A stretch of DNA of 7,769 nt from Actinomycetes bacterium (GTDB taxonomy: Bacteria > Actinomycetota > Actinomycetes > Mycobacteriales > Mycobacteriaceae). The notes beneath the pieces are model-generated. The model had not been told where the DNA came from, made no database searches, and saw only the letters and a list, made by a program, of their open reading frames with translations. Location: assembly GCA_023417985.1 (NCBI GenBank), contig JAEZDV010000051.1:1-7769 (forward strand), read 5' to 3'. The translations under genes and the position numbers were made by a program. This document shows positions 7,008-7,769 of the stretch, piece after piece (position 1 is the stretch's first letter; each line of letters begins with the position of its first letter).

Positions 7008-7769
7008 ATGGCGTACCGGAACGGGTCCACCGACCGCGAGGTCGGCGAGGCACTGCGGCAGGGAGATCCTGCCGCGACGAGGCGGCTGTACGACCTGTAC
7101 GCACCCGGATTGTTCGCGTACGCGTGTGGCTTCGTCGACGGATCGACCGCGTCCGACGTCGTGTACGACTCGGTCTGGATCGCCACGCGGCGAATCGACG
7201 CCCTTCGCGACATCGGATTGTTGCGTGCGTGGCTCTATGCGATCGTCCGATCGGAATGTGGCAGACAGGGACGCGTGAGCGGTTCCGTCGGTTTCGTGCC
7301 CACGACCGATCCTGCGGCGCCGCCGCTGCGACCCGAGGTGTACGCGGTTCGCGATGCGGTCGGTGAACTCGGTGCCACCGAACGCGAGGTCCTCGAACTG
7401 TCGGTGCGACACCATTTCACCGCGCAGGAGATCGACGCGATTCTCGGATCGGTGGCCGGTGACGGCCGCTCGTTCGCCCGCGCCCAGGAAGCGGTGGACC
7501 TCGCCGTACCGACGGTCCCGAACGCCACCGGATTGTTCGCCTCCCTGCCGCCCGTCCCACTCCCGCCGCGTCTGCGCGACCGTGTGCTCACGGCGATTCC
7601 TCTCGACACCGAACTCACCGACATGGGGCGCCGCATCGAACCGTTGAACCGGAACGGTTTCCCCACCGTCCGGCGTGGACGCGGGAAGAGGTCGGCGATC
7701 GTCGTCGCCGCCGTTGCCGCGGTAGTGGCACTCGCCGTCGTCGCGGTCGCCGCGCGACCCGCTCCGGAC
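7008..7769 (+). CDS. Membrane-anchored ECF-like sigma-70 family protein (3' end beyond window)
   Basis: The reading frame is open from ATG 7008 to the last base, giving 254 residues without a stop, so the gene is truncated by the window. AGGGGAGG (6991-6998) precedes the ATG by 9 nt. Residues about 12-86 look like sigma region 2: a DPAATRRLYDLYAPGLFAYA helix, then acidic helices and LRAWLYAIVRSECGRQ. Residues about 112-168 resemble region 4, with the helix ATEREVLELSVRHHFTAQEID, but the expected recognition helix is poorly formed (GSVAGDGRSFARAQ). A Pro-rich linker (about 168-190) and a basic stretch (RRGRGKR, 222-228) lead into a hydrophobic segment of Ala/Val/Ile (229-249). This would be a membrane span with the sigma part in the cytoplasm and the missing C-terminus outside. 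Such a layout suggests a sigma factor tethered to, or fused with, its own sensor. It could instead have lost DNA-binding function. Region 2 assignment is fairly firm; the rest is inference. Confidence 0.75.
   Translation, partial: MAYRNGSTDREVGEALRQGDPAATRRLYDLYAPGLFAYACGFVDGSTASDVVYDSVWIATRRIDALRDIGLLRAWLYAIVRSECGRQGRVSGSVGFVPTTDPAAPPLRPEVYAVRDAVGELGATEREVLELSVRHHFTAQEIDAILGSVAGDGRSFARAQEAVDLAVPTVPNATGLFASLPPVPLPPRLRDRVLTAIPLDTELTDMGRRIEPLNRNGFPTVRRGRGKRSAIVVAAVAAVVALAVVAVAARPAPD

Noticed and set aside
6793..7213. Upstream extension of the dehydrogenase on the minus strand (starts at 7104 or 7213)
   Set aside because: The ATG at 6792 has a good ribosome binding site, and the family pattern begins shortly after it. 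The added sequence is low-complexity and runs across the start of the sigma-like gene.
6944..7366. Other plus-strand frames over the sigma-like gene (6944-7366, 7000-7278, 7354-7647)
   Set aside because: The frame from 7008 stays open for 254 codons with a strong Shine-Dalgarno and sigma-like motifs; the others are Arg/Pro/Ser-rich shadows.

Overview
The window reads as chromosomal DNA of a high-GC actinobacterium, most likely a Rhodococcus or a close relative in the Mycobacteriales. The basis is very high GC at third codon positions, GTG starts, a HAIR-type heat-shock operator, actinobacterial OhrR/Ohr sequences and ECF-type promoter motifs. The genus is an inference from style, not from a marker gene. 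No transposase, integrase, CRISPR array, tRNA or rRNA was seen.

Layout. (1) 1-2468, minus strand: a hairpin terminator, then an 807-residue Hsp100 ATPase. It is ClpC-like, with two AAA+ modules, a short UVR-type middle domain and an IGF ClpP-docking loop. (2) 2469-2628: a 160-bp divergent control region. On the clp side it holds an ECF-type promoter (GGAAT-N17-CGTT) overlapped downstream by a HAIR element (HspR operator). On the ohr side it holds a 24-bp near-perfect palindrome next to a -10-like TATTGT, probably the OhrR operator. (3) 2629-3514, plus strand: ohrR and ohr, a two-gene peroxide sensor/detoxification operon with a 7-bp gap. (4) 3515-3578: two stem-loops, the second with a perfect 14-bp stem whose right arm contains the start codon of the next gene. 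(5) 3576-5909, plus strand: a Ski2/Mtr4-type DEVH helicase related to mycobacterial HelY. (6) 5896-6792, minus strand: an NADP-type short-chain dehydrogenase that overlaps the helicase tail-to-tail by 14 bp; the overlap is itself a palindrome carrying both stop codons. (7) 7008 to the window end, plus strand: the first 254 residues of a sigma-70 family (ECF-like) protein that continues past its sigma domains into a transmembrane segment.

How the parts fit. The left half is a stress-response locus. A Clp unfoldase that appears to be under HspR repression and an ECF sigma factor of the SigE/SigH type is transcribed back-to-back with an autoregulated organic-hydroperoxide defence operon, so proteotoxic and peroxide stress inputs meet in one short intergenic region. 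The right half looks like a general chromosomal neighbourhood (RNA helicase, oxidoreductase). It ends in an unusual membrane-anchored sigma-like protein, the least conventional item in the window.
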